A program made the translations under genes and the position numbers. Source: Larix kaempferi (Eukaryota > Streptophyta > Pinopsida > Pinales > Pinaceae). Taken from it: 64,000 bases of DNA. A model generated the notes under the pieces. The model was not told where the DNA came from and made no database searches. It saw only the letters and a list, made by a program, of their open reading frames with translations. Location of the stretch: contig BSBM01001662.1 of assembly GCA_027924585.1 (NCBI GenBank), forward strand, positions 1,612,001 to 1,676,000, written 5' to 3'. Shown here in pieces: positions 23,648-35,349 of this stretch (positions are counted from its first letter, which is position 1; every line of letters starts with the position of its first letter).

Positions 23648-24361
23648 ATGATCTCGTAGGTGGGCACAAAATATGGCCAGTCTGACCATGGGCAACAACT
23701 CAACGATGTGCAAGAGAGAAAACTGATATCAATAAACCACTACCACAGCCAGATCAGTGACGCATACATGAACACCTCCCTTGGCTCACAAAATCGATGG
23801 AGCTAATAAAAAACCATGAATCACAAACTAGAGGAGATCCACATAAGCTGAGAGAGCCAAAGCAAAAAAAAATCATAGTGGACCGAACAAAACATCTAAA
23901 CGACGGTGGTGGTAGGCATCCAACACACAACTCAAAAATGCTGAGCGTTCTGTCTCTAAAGAAGAAAACCAATAGTGATAGGACAACCCACGTATGAGAT
24001 AAAAAAGTCACACTGAGAGATAAAAAATAATACTAGCCAGATCGAATTACATAGGTTTGTCGGCTCAACGCGTTTTCCACTGAGAACTGGAAAATCGTGG
24101 ATTCCTGAAAGAAAAGGTGCAGAATTGGAAAAGAAGTCTATGCAATTGTATGCCAGTTTCCGAATTCGTTCCTACGTGGATCCTGGATTAACCAGGATCG
24201 TGGATGAACCCTATCAAAAGAAAAATAAACATATATTAAACTGAGATGTAGAATTATATGAGAAAGCCTCAATTTATATTAAGATTGAGGAGGCCTAGTG
24301 TTAGCTCAAAACATCTAGGCATATGAAAGTTTATATGTGAACTTACAACTCATAATTACTA
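23648..24361. other. Unassigned sequence
   Basis: Target DNA of the compound element. No gene recognised. Confidence 0.3.
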
Positions 24362-24610
24362 ATAGCTTTATAAATACCAACACATAAAATAGTTCAAAAT
24401 TGTAATCATTCTACATACTACTACACACTATGTGAAGAGGTTGTTATATATATATATATATATTATATTTGAAATATATGTAAATTTAATATTTATTTAA
24501 TTAATAATAACTAGCAGCCTTAGAAATACCAACACATGAAATAGTTCAAAATTGTAATAAGTCTACATACTACTACACATTATGTGAACAAGTTGATATA
24601 TATATATATA
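24362..24610. repeat. Direct repeat pair of about 100 bp with TA microsatellites
   Basis: Copies at about 24362-24460 and 24510-24610 share AATACCAACACAT, AAATAGTTCAAAATTGTAAT and CTACATACTACTACACA, each ending in a TATATA run. Confidence 0.75.
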
Positions 24611-24807
24611 TATATAATATTTATTTGTTTGCACTTGTGTGGTTAATAAGAGAAACAATTTGGTTGAATATATATATATATATAGACTTAATATTAATAA
24701 AAAATTATATTATAAATACTCCGAGTGTCAAACTTAACTTTATAAAAGTATGTATGATCAATTAATAATAAATAGTAATTAGTTAATTAATGTACATCAT
24801 AATTATG

Positions 24808-25091
24808 AGTTATTCATGTTTGGTAGGACATAATTAGAAAAAATGAAATAAGTGCATAATTATGAGTTATTTATATGATTTTAAACTTCTTGGTAGGACA
24901 TTGATTTTAAATTTCAAAAAAAGAAATATATTTATTTTTTGAAATTTAAAATCAATAAAAAAAATGAAATATATTTATTTTTTTTAAATTTAAAATCAAT
25001 GTCCTACCAAGAAGTTTAAAATAATATAAATAACTCATAATTATGCACTTATTTCATTTTTTCTAATTATGTCCTACCAAACATGAATAAT
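24808..25091. repeat. Foldback element: near-perfect inverted repeat with about 105-bp arms
   Basis: The left arm (24808-24914) and right arm (24986-25091) are reverse complements over almost their full length, including CATGTTTGGTAGGACATAAT against its complement and ACTTCTTGGTAGGACATTGA against its complement. The centre of about 70 bp holds a smaller inverted repeat built on AAATTTCAAAAAA. A transcript would fold into a long hairpin. It resembles a MITE or foldback element. No ORF. Confidence 0.85.
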
Positions 25092-25569
25092 TAAACACTT
25101 GTATAGAAAATAAATAGATAGAAGCAATATGCTATAATTTTTTATTAATATTTATTACATTTCCTAAATATATTTATATATTTTACATTAATCATGTTGT
25201 GGAAAGCATATTTATATTTACCACACATATATTTACTAAAGGTAGGTCATCTTTATGTTTTTTTTTGAAAAAAAGAACACAGTTTATTAATAAGATAAAT
25301 CACTTTTTACATAGATCCGAGACCTTTACCAGTGATATAATATTCAAAATTTAAGCACATAAGAAAGCGGATCCTTCATGAGGTCATGCATCTATGTACG
25401 ACAATTTTTTTTGCAATTACTCCAAAATATACAAAATATATCAACATCATCATGCAGGTGATGATTGTCATCATCATCTCCGAATATAAATTGAAACTGA
25501 TATTCATGTAAATCCATTGCTCATATAAGCCAATGGAGTGTTCTAAGACAAAAATTCAGCATGATCTAA

Positions 25570-26040
25570 ACAATCAACCGAGATGGGATCCTAGATCATT
25601 TTTCGTTAAGGTGTCACTGTCCAATTCCTTGAGGAGCCAATAAGCTTCTCTTTCCAATAATCCTTCCTTAGATAAGTGGTTTGCTAGGCCATTTATTTCC
25701 CTATATATGTGGTGATAGGAAGTCTTAAAAAACAAATATGATATTATGTTTACTTCCTCATAAATAGTCTGGAGAAAAAATATTTTTGGAGATAACAAAG
25801 TCTCATCCATTCGACCACCGGCCTAGAGTCCCCAAATATCTAAATATTCTAGACACCCTTGGAGTGTGCAAGCAATAAAACCAACTTTAAGGCCATAAAA
25901 TCCGCACGGTTATTGGAGCTCAAACCCACACCCATAGAGAACAGAATCCTATGATGGTCATGAAAATATAAAATGCCACCAGCCCCATCAATAGCCGACA
26001 AACCTCATGAAGCCCCACCAAAATAGGACCAACACCCATA
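25570..26040 (-). pseudogene. LINE #1 RNase H domain remnant
   Basis: The minus-strand reading contains the RNase H order found in some plant L1 elements: an FGGAS-GAGGILYF strand, NNRADFMAL, a YLGDS-type motif and HIYREINGLANHLSKEG. The first catalytic Asp is Gly, and the Glu of the NNxAE motif is Asp. A frame break lies near 25800. It sits at the C-terminal end of ORF2. Not functional. Confidence 0.8.
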
Positions 26041-26045
26041 TTTAT

Positions 26046-26620
26046 CTATAACCTCAATGTCAACTCTACAGATCCTTTGGACATCATAAATATGTGGGAA
26101 AATCCCAAGAACTGCGAATCTTTTGTAGCATAAATAATTGGCTCTATAAAATTCTCGTTAAAAATGACATTGTTTCTAGCTAACCATATACTCCATGTCA
26201 ATAGAGCAGGTAGATCCATGAGGTCCTTATACAACCCATTGTTAATCCAATTCCGAAGACCATATGGTAGATCAGTCCCCTACCATATGCTAACCATACC
26301 TTTAACCCGTGTTACATGTTCCCACATCTTCTTCATATATGGACAAAATATGAAAAGATGTTCTATAGATTCACTATTTGATTTGCACTGTGGACACCAA
26401 CTAGGCCCTATCCAAAATATTTTAATCATAATATCCCAAAATGGGACCTTGTTATGTAGAGCCAACCAAGGAAACAATTTTACCTTAAGGTGGCAACTAA
26501 TCTTCCATATAATGGAGTTCCACCATGGCGGATTGGGGGGGGGAATATTCTTATTCTCTGAGAACTTTATAACCCAATCAAGGAGTAAATATGCCTCCAT
26601 CTTCATTTCTGGACGATACC
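26046..26620 (-). pseudogene. LINE #1 zf-RVT region
   Basis: Minus-strand frames show WKISCHLKVKLFPWLALHNK, then a Cys/His cluster CPQCKSNSESIEHLFIFCP, then LLTWSIWLARNNVIFNE. This is the conserved region between RT and RNase H in plant LINE ORF2 (zf-RVT), with frameshifts. Confidence 0.8.
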
Positions 26621-26639
26621 ATTACATCCACCTTGTCCA

Positions 26640-27600
26640 CTAATTGCATATTGCAATCTTATAGATTCTTGATGTAATTTTTCTAGGTAGATGTATCCTT
26701 GTTTGAGAAAGACAAAGCATTTGCATTAAGCCACATTTGTTTCACTGGAGTAGTATTTATGTCATCATTGATCTGGTATAAAATTATTAATCCTTGTTCC
26801 TCAATATTAGTAATCATATGAATAGTCCTAAATATGCATGTTTTTCACTGCTCTCTAGAGCATGACATACATGACCATTACTGACGAAATTTTAGGCATA
26901 TATAATTTTTTTTTATGCAGATTCCAAATATGTAATTAAAAAAAAAATATTGAGATTTTCTATTTATTTCCTAATTTTCTTGTTTCATCACTCCGTTGGT
27001 CAAAAAACATATTGTTAGTGTTTATTCTATAACTTTTTCATTTCACAACCATTTAAAAAAAAAATTGTATGTTGCACTAGACGACACCAACCTCTACATG
27101 CTATAAAAAATCCAAGTCGAAATAACTGCATTAAGACCTTCAAAGACTGCACCCACATTTGACGTATCGCTCTCGAGGTTTTATCACTTACATAATTCAA
27201 AAATAAAATAAATTAAACATTTAATTTTGGAAAAATAGCGCTACACTAGTGCTACGGGTTCTATACATGTCTACCAATTTTTGTATACTGAAACCGTCAT
27301 TTAGGCATTGAAAGGCCGCACCCACAAAAACATATACCTTATCATTTGCCAAAAAAAAAGTGACTGTTAAAAAACATGAAATTTGACATATCTATGTAAA
27401 TTTTCAATACTTAAAACTTATATATTCGGAAACATGACTCAATTTTCTACGTTTCATCTTTTTTACTCGATGCAAGATATCTTGTGTAAGAATGTAAAAA
27501 AACCAAGTTGAGGATGCCTGATTTTTCATTTTTTATTGCATCTAACATGCCAAAAGTGACCCTCTTAGCTTGCACATCCCCAAGAATCTTGTAAACACCA
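26640..27600. other. Unassigned interior of LINE #1
   Basis: Roughly 26820-27545 does not read as LINE ORF2 on any frame and may be a secondary insertion. No termini or TSD could be placed. Confidence 0.35.
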
Positions 27601-27768
27601 ATGCAACTTGTTCAGGGATCCTGTCCCAAGTGTAGCTTACGGCCATTTCCTATTCTCCACATGAGCCAATCCCTGATCAAGTCAAAAATTGAAATGAGAA
27701 CCCCCCACATGGGTGAAGCATCCCTTATAGGTTTGTATCTCGATCCAATGCACTCCTCTATGGTGAGC

Positions 27769-27890
27769 ATATATATCTATATCTATATCTATATCTATAT
27801 CTATATCTATATCTATATCTATATCTATATCTATATCTATATCTATATCTATATATCTATATATATCTATATATATATATATATATTGTT
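27769..27890. repeat. Microsatellite (ATATCT)n passing into (AT)n
   Basis: About thirteen or more copies of a six-base ATATCT unit, then ATAT. It lies inside LINE #1 and keeps low-complexity frames open on both strands. Confidence 0.95.
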
Positions 27891-28118
27891 GTACTACCAC
27901 TTTAACCCAAAGACCATCTCCATTCAGAATTCGCCAGATCCCTTTAGCAACTAAACCTTTCGCAAAAAAGTGGGATGTTTCAATCCCCATCCACCAATCT
28001 CCTTTGGAAAATCAATCTTCCCCTAAGCAACCCAGGAGAAAGACTTATCCTCCTGGTTTCTTTTCCACAAAAACCTGTAACTTATCTTCCTAATATGATC
28101 TAAAATATTAGAAGGGAC

Positions 28119-29990
28119 TTATTCCAAGGATACCCAGTAAACGGGTATAGCCTCCAAAACAGATTTTAAAAGAATCAATCTACCACCACGTCTAAGCCAT
28201 TTGTTACACCATAAAAACAGTTTGCTCTCAAATTTACCGATTAGACAAGCCCAATCACAACATTGATAATCATTAGGTTTCAATATAAGACCTAAATATT
28301 TCAAACCATCTTGAAGGTCCACCACAACAAAATCAAATTGTGTAATGATCCAATCAATACTTACTTGTTCCAAGTTCATGAAGGGAATGGTTGAATTTAT
28401 AACATTTATAATAATCCCCGATGCTTTAGAGTGTGAAATTATAGAACACAACAGGATCATAGAGCCAAGAATACCTCATAGTGAAAAGAATGAGCATAAA
28501 AGATGAATTACAGTGAAAAATGTAGTGAAATGAACAGTAAAATTAATGAAGCATTAGAACTCTGATAGAGACAGAAATGTGCATTATGATCCATTAATTA
28601 ATATAGTCAGCAGATATGTTACAATGGAGAGAATTCAATTATCTTAGGATAATTTGAATCCATATCATTCTAGCATAGGAATTGTCACCACTGGAGTGCT
28701 CCGGAAGTCCCAAACTTAACTCAACTCAACCAAAACTCAGTTAACTGACCAAGGAGGGTGCATTAGTGATTTCTGCATGCAAAGTAGCTGAAAAAGGGTG
28801 CATTAGATCACAATCAGTGGTGATCGGAGCTCAAACCCTCCCACTAGAGTCAGGAACTCAGGTGGAATGAACTAGAACACTGAGTTAGCTCCTAAAATGT
28901 AGGGAACTAACTCTGGTAGGCCTAAAATCATGCATGCAGGGCGCATTAGGTGGCTAATGGGTCATAGATGACATCTGCACACCACTAGGGGGAAAATAAC
29001 ATCATCAACTACTAGGAAAAGGTAAATAATGCTAAGTAGGATAATGACGGAGTATTAATTATCCTAACATAGAGAAAGTATCCAATATATCCTTCAATTT
29101 TGTGATATCCCTTCTGGATCCATGCGAAAATAGTCGAATGTTGTCAACAAATAACAAGTGTGAAATAAAAATGGTCCCCCAAACTCTTATCCCTTTTATC
29201 ATTCCATTAATATGTGCTTATTGAATTGCTCTGCTCAATCCTTCCATAATCAAAATGAATAGTAAAGGGGCCAAGGGGAAACCCTGTCTCAACCCTCTCC
29301 CAGGTTCAAAGAAATGGGAAGCATAATCATTGATTAAAACTAAGAAAGAAACAATTTGAACACATGATAAAACCCAGTCCACAAATGGTAATTGAAATCC
29401 AACTTGAAGAAGAACAAGAAGCAAATAAATCCAATTGAACCCGTCATAGGCTTTGGATAGGTCAACCTTCATAAAAACCATTGGTAGTTTCTTGATCTTT
29501 GTTTTGTGGATTACCTCCTGTGTAGTCCCAATTGCATCATGGATTTGACGCCCCTTCAAAAAAGAAAATTTCTCTTGTGAAACTACATTAGATAGGATGT
29601 GCTTCATTCTATTAGCCACCACTTTAGCTATGAGTTTGTATATGCAATTACATAGAGAAATTGGTCTATAATCCTCCCACCTTTTCACATTGTGCACTTT
29701 TGGAATAAGGGTGATGAAATTTGAATTGAAAGTTGCAAGCATCCTCCCAAATTATGTAGATTATTTTATGAAAACAAGAAGGTCATTCTCAAATAACTCC
29801 ATACAGGATTTCAAAAACTCCACCGGCCAACCATCTGGCCTTGAATTTTTTTCCTTCTGGAACGATAGGACAACAAGCTTTAACTCATCAAGATTGACTA
29901 CATCCATAAGCTCTTGGCATTCTGTTCCTGGTTCAAAAAAGATGGGAGACTTGTTGTAATATTGAGCATCTAAGCAATATATGCTCTGTC
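28119..29990 (-). pseudogene. LINE #1 reverse transcriptase region, interrupted
   Basis: FITLIPKVHN, DYRPISLCNCIYKLIAKVVA, MKVDLSKAYDGFNW and GLRQGFPLAPLLFILIMEG (29742-29218) are the fingers and palm motifs of L1-type reverse transcriptase. The catalytic FADD box reads FVDN near 29150. After an insertion (28465-29067) the thumb region resumes with GLKYLGLILKPN and WLRRGGRLILLKSVLEAIPV (28320-28130). Several stops upstream (29750-30180) break the frame. Inactive. Confidence 0.85.
28458..29074. mobile_element. 0.6-kb insertion within LINE #1 RT, flanked by CATAGAG
   Basis: CATAGAG at 28458-28464 and 29068-29074 bounds about 603 bp that is foreign to the RT frame, which resumes on both sides. 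On the minus strand it starts TGTTAGGATAATTAATACTC (if the shared bases are counted), an LTR-like start, but the other end reads CTTGG rather than CA. A solo LTR with one decayed end is likely; a DNA element is possible. Confidence 0.55.
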
Positions 29991-30182
29991 ATATTCTTTG
30001 TAAAGATTCCCAAAATGATTCACCTCTGACCTAGAAAGGTCCCTGGCTACCGAAATTTGACTGCCATCAGGTTCCTCCATTTTCCACAAAGATTCAATAT
30101 GTTCCCTATGCTTGACAAAATTCTGAAATTTTTTTGTGTCATTGTCCCCTTTTTGAATCCATATCGCTCTACTCTTTAACCT

Positions 30183-30879
30183 TCATGTCGCTTCATTCTC
30201 ATCAAGAATTTGAGTCCTACTAACTTCAAGAGCGACAATATGCTTTTTGTGATCAAGATATATAAACCATTGTGGACAATTTGAGTGAAGAGTATCTAGA
30301 GTCTCTTCGATTCTACACAGTTCTGACTCCATCATTTTCTTTCTCACAGCTTCCCATGTGATAGATCGAGGCTTAATCTTCTTAAGGTTGTTTAAGAACT
30401 GTATGCTAGCAGACTCAATATTGGTTCGATAATAAGGAATCCAAAGATTCTTGACCAAGTCTTTATATTCATAGTCCTCCATCCAAGATGAATTGAATTT
30501 GAAAGGACTTGGAGGTTTCCCCACATCCATTGACAATTCCAACAATACGGGGAAATGGTCAGAGTTCCCCCCCACTCCATTCCATTGACGAATACTAACT
30601 GCAGTATTAAGAGTGCCTTCATTAACAATAAACTTGTCAAGTATCTTTGTTATGCTTTCTTGTCCAATTCTCATATTACACCAAGTTGGTCAAAGTTTGA
30701 CAAGAAGAATGTCAAAATGAGAATGTTCATCCAACCTTCTAATAAAATAATTTGACAAGGTGTCCTTATGAGCTTTAGGCCCCCAAATTTCTCCTTCCTC
30801 CAAATAAAAGTTTAGATCACCACCTATAATAATTCTGTCACCAGAGAACAATCCTGAATTAAGCAGTCTTTCCAAGAGA
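30183..30879 (-). pseudogene. LINE #1 endonuclease C-terminal part and linker
   Basis: Minus-strand frames contain IIIGGDLNFYLEEGEIWG (30840-30790) and GGNSDHFPVLLELS (about 30570-30530), the GDxN and SDH blocks of APE-type LINE endonucleases, followed by the WEAVRKKM linker region before RT. A frame break lies between 30690 and 30674. The N-terminal part is missing because of the 5' truncation. Confidence 0.82.
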
Positions 30880-32739
30880 TCATCTTTATGTTAATTTCAT
30901 TGTATGCCAATTACCAAACACAATCGCTAAAACGAATTAATTTATTTCTATTACCAAATTAAAACAACAATTAATTTCTTAGATTTATAAGAAAAAAATA
31001 TTTTTTTAGATTTATAAAACATAATTAATTTTTTAAATTTGTAAAACATTATTAAATGGTAATAAATTTTTAAAAACCAAGTTCTTCCTAAAAACCAAAT
31101 CACCCCCTCAAAAAATAACAAAAACAAATCTGCTTTGTTTTGCCTAACAATGCTTTATGCTTCTCGTCATTAAAGCTACGTAACTTGCGTCTAGCTTTGT
31201 AGTGAATTTAATCACGCTGCAATAACTCTAATAAGGACAACATTATGGAGAGTGCTCATCCAAGGTCTATGGACAACATTATGTAGACTGCTCATTCAAT
31301 GGTTATGTTCATGTATGGAAATGATAGATGTTGTTGAAATGCTATGTCGTATTTGATATATGTGGTTGAAGGGCCGGGACACATCGACTTTGATAGATTC
31401 CATTGACAATAATGTATCAAAAGAAAGAGCCAAACACGGTGAGGATTTAATAATCAATGAAACAAATGCTAAGTTTTTGATATAATTGGACTTGATATTA
31501 TAAATACTATATCACAAAAGTATATATTAAATTTTTAAAATTAATTTTGTGTTTGGTTTAGTTGAAGTGAAAATGTTTATAATAAATTTAAAACAAGCTA
31601 ACTGTACGAGGATGTATATTTTTAATGAGTTGCACATCGTATAAAAGAATAATAAATGTATTTGAGTATAAATAAAATGGTATCTAACTTAGGTTTAGTT
31701 TAGTTCAATTTGTATAGATCCATCTTAATTTTGATCTATTAATATGTTAATTTTTCTTATATGTTTAAATTTCTCAATGTAAATAATTTTTATGTGTTCA
31801 AATCCCTTTTATGACTCAACTCTTAAATGGCTTTGCAATAAGTATCCAAAATTCATTATTTTGTTTTAATTAATTGGAACACACATATATTTATATTGGA
31901 ACAATATGAAAAAGAAGTGTAATTTTATGTTTAATATGGAGTTGACACATGACACTTTAATAAAATAATAAAATATTTAAATAAATAATTTTTTTACAAT
32001 GTCAGCTTTAATTTAAAGTTCAAAACTAAAGAGATATATATTTCAATTAATTAAAACTAAAAAAATAATGAAACTTAGATACTTCTTACTATGCAATGGA
32101 GTTTAGTAATCATTAAACTATTACGTAGAGATTTGAGCACATAGGAGAGATTTACATTTAGATCCATATGAACTCAATGATCCATAAGGATAGAGAGGTA
32201 TCAAATCTCTTAAGTGCAAGATTTTCCTCAAATGTTGGGTTTTAAAAATATTTGCATCTCAAGGGATTTGATAGAACCCAAATAAGATGGATTTAGAGTG
32301 ATTTTTTATCAAAGTGTCACTTGTTCCATCCATGTTAGACCATAAAAAAAAGATGACCAAATTAATGAAATTTTGTTTTTATATTAAAAGTTTATAGAAA
32401 TAATTTTGTAGAATGAAAATTTTTAATACATTTTATAATAATAAAAAAATAAATTAAATGTTAAAAAAATATTTTAATTTTAATAAAATAATATTAATTA
32501 TCATAAATTCATTTTAATTAATATTTATTTAATAAAATACGAGAACAAATAAAAATCATATTAATTAATTTAAATTTATCATATTATTAAGCATCTAAAA
32601 ACATTATGGAAATGGCTATATACATTTTATTACTAAGAACAACAATATTAATAATATTAATGTGTTTGAATAAGCTGAGCGTAAATGAGACACATACTAT
32701 AGGAAAAAATATTAATATGGAAATGGCTATATAAAGAGA

Positions 32740-33045
32740 ACTGATATATGCATTCACAGTATTAGAGACATTCCTTTCGTCTACATGTATATTGACTTCT
32801 GTATGCCATTTGCTTTCTGTGATGTTTTAGTTTGGGATGGATGTATCTTGTCATTGAAGTGGGGTCTTCCTGTGACGAATTTTCTGATAAAGAAATGGAA
32901 GCTTGTAGAGTCAAATATAATGTGCCGCAAATCAAATATAAAAGCTGCTAAACTCTTAGGATTGTAAGACATCGTTGTCAAAAAAAAGTTATGTAACCCA
33001 ACCTTCATTGGCGTATTCAGTAATTGAATGGAATAGGTTATATCT
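32740..33045 (-). promoter_or_regulatory. Copy of the UGT 5' upstream region without a UGT
   Basis: Corresponds to 48075-48420 immediately upstream of the UGT in copy B, including CTGATATATGCATTCACAG, GAGACATTCCTTTCGTCTA and TTCTGATAAAGAAATGGAAG. In copy A it abuts about 100 bp of AT-rich DNA instead of a gene. Promoter function is inferred only from the position in copy B. Confidence 0.55.
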
Positions 33046-33739
33046 GCAGCAATTTTTTCTTCTTTCAGAATGAAATAGGTTGAATCTGGGGAGTATGAGT
33101 TTTGCGTGATTGTAAATTTATCCTATATATATGTTAAAAAATTCATTGAAGTTTAAATTTTAAAAACAAAAGTGATTTATTAAATCACCAAATTCCATTA
33201 AGGAAACAAACCAAAAATCTTGTGAAAGCTTTTGATGGCGATCTTGAGAAGACGTAATGGATGATTCGATCGGTGGACCATGGAAGTAGATGACGATGAT
33301 CTGCGAACTATATTCGTGTGACTTCTAGAGGAAAGTAGACTTTATAAGGAAAGTAAAATTTATAACCATTAAATTTTGGTTGATGACGTGGAGTTTGTCA
33401 AACTTTTACTTGAAACTGTAGATGCCGAAGTAGTCATTTTAAAAAACTGTGTACTATTTTAAAATTGTAATTTTGCTATTTAGTATGAATAAAAAAATAC
33501 ATCTTCAAACTGTTCATAAAAATGTAAACATTGTCTAGCAAAAACAGCATCAGTGGAACCACATCCTTCAAAATATTCCCTTCCAAAATTAAGGATTATC
33601 CATATCAGTGAATATAATAAGGATTATCCATACAGAAAATGATAAAAAGAAACTATGACGTTGAGATAAATACCCAATTACTCTGGACTAAAGGAGACTG
33701 ACCCATTTTGTATTGCAGATCCCTCCGTCCATTGTTCCC

Positions 33740-34025
33740 AGAAGAGGAAGCCTTCATCTTCTTTAAGAACTTATTTTGACAGAGAATCTGCAAAAGAATT
33801 CAACTCCTAGAAGATATGTATTATGAACCAGTTATAAAAGATTCCAAGAGAATCTAAGTTTTCTAACACCAATGATGAAGAGATAAAACCTGCAATTTAC
33901 ATAGCTTCTTAACATAATTAACAACAACCAAAGAGTCTCTGTAAATCTTGACGCTGTAAAATGCCAAATGAATAGACAAGTTTTGTTAGGCACCATAGTG
34001 CCATCAGCTCTGCCATGGTATAGTC
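33740..34025 (-). pseudogene. LINE RNase H fragment private to copy A
   Basis: The minus strand reads MAELMALWCLTKLVYSFGI, then after a frame change RDSLVVVNYVKKLCKLQ, then ELNSFADSLSK, the E, D and final D blocks of a LINE-type RNase H. It lies in DNA that copy B lacks, so it arrived after the duplication or was deleted from B. Confidence 0.7.
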
Positions 34026-34515
34026 TTTGGAAAAATTTAAATTAATAAAATAATTTGCTTTTAAAAATAAAGTTGATATAATTTAATATGCAGGGGGTTA
34101 TCTCTTTCTTAAAATGGAAATTTTGGTATCAAATTGCTTTTTGGAAATTAATAATTGGGTTTTTCATGTCGACATCATGGATTAAATCATCCTCTTGGGC
34201 GCATTTATTTGCTGGGAATGAATCAATGATGTATTGTGTTTAGCATCGTTTTCTATTTCCTATCATCTTTTAGACCACCTATTTCCAATGGTGTGCATTG
34301 AATCGTGCCGATGATGGATATAATTAGTATCATTGACTTTAGGGTAATCCTTTTAATCATGAGATGTAGATAAACTTAATTAAGATAATCGTCTTTTAAT
34401 CATGAAATGTAGATAAACTTAATTAAGATAATCGTTTTAGTCATAAGATGTAGATAAGCTAGTTTGATTTTAACAAAGAAGTCGTTATTGCTTAATTCAT
34501 AACTATGGATAGGGA

Positions 34516-35227
34516 TCCTTTTATAAATGGGTTTGCTAATTGTCACTTTTTATAAAAGGAGTAGTTTATTTATTCTAGGTTTTTGGTTTTAGGGTGTGTT
34601 TTGGTTGGAGTCGTGTAATTATTATTTTTGGTAAAATCTAAATTTCTATGTGTTTAAATTGTATTTTTGAGTCTATAACTAGATTTAACACCCTCAAATA
34701 TCCTCATGGCATTCAAATTATGTAATTCCTATAACTAATATATATGATGGTAAGAGTTTTTAAAGATTTCCAACTGGATACGAACAAAATCTAGACAAAA
34801 AATATGTTCTGAAAAAGTTGAAAAGTAGGGAGTTGTATAAGGACTAACTAAAACACCCCTACTTGTCAAAGCAATTCTTGCCAAAATCGCAATTTGGAAT
34901 GCTCAGATCGCAATTTCAGCCATCTTGATAGTTTTAAAGTTGGACAATTAATCTAGAATAAACATCCCAATTACTAAAATTACAAAAATGCAAAAATAGG
35001 AATTTTAACGAGTTTTTTATCCCAAATTTAAACGACACCTTTATAAAATATCCTATTCGTCCTCAACGAAACCAATTCCCATCATTACATATAAATTATA
35101 ATAATTACCTATAACATATGACGACCCTATCATAAAATAAAACACGTGCTTTTAAATCTGATGTCAAACTTGTTTGGTGGGACAAGTAAATGCACTAGAT
35201 ACATAATTCGAGGTGTCTGTGTGTTGG
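34516..35227. other. Unassigned sequence between copies A and B
   Basis: AT-rich junction DNA with no recognised feature. It separates the two direct copies. Confidence 0.35.
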
Positions 35228-35349
35228 ATCATCTACTCTTTAACCTCCACATCACTTCATTCTCATTAACCTCCACATCACTTCATTCTCATTAAGAATT
35301 TGAGTCTGCCTAACTTCAAGAGCAACAATCTTATTTTTGTGATCAAGAA

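Larger units (their letters stand above)
25247..30892 (-). mobile_element. L1-type LINE #1, 5'-truncated, with 13-bp TSD
   Basis: TCATCTTTATGTT occurs at 25247-25259 and again at 30880-30892. Between them, on the minus strand, lie endonuclease C-terminal part, reverse transcriptase, zf-RVT region and RNase H, ending in a plus-strand T run near 25258-25266 (the poly-A tail). The 5' end stops inside the endonuclease at 30879, as expected for incomplete target-primed reverse transcription. All domains are broken by stops and frameshifts. The element carries a 0.6-kb insertion (28465-29067) and a microsatellite. The same 5' junction recurs at 36900-36928, so this LINE predates the local segmental duplication. 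Confidence 0.9.
30165..34515. repeat. Segmental duplication, copy A
   Basis: Matches copy B (35228-49195) in direct orientation. Anchors are the LINE #1 5' junction, CAACAATGCTTTAYGC (31146/37176), GAAGGGCYGGGACACAT, TGGAAATGGCTATATA, CTGATATATGCATTCACAG (32739/48077), the CCATGGAAGTAGATG phrase and AATAAAATAATTTGCTTTTA (34041/48822). Copy A has one private insertion of about 0.55 kb (33460-34025) and lacks the UGT, LINE #2 and the palindrome segment. Confidence 0.85.

Noticed and set aside
27601-27990. Frames of repeated Ile-Tyr or Ile-Asp on both strands
   Set aside because: Translation of the ATATCT microsatellite.
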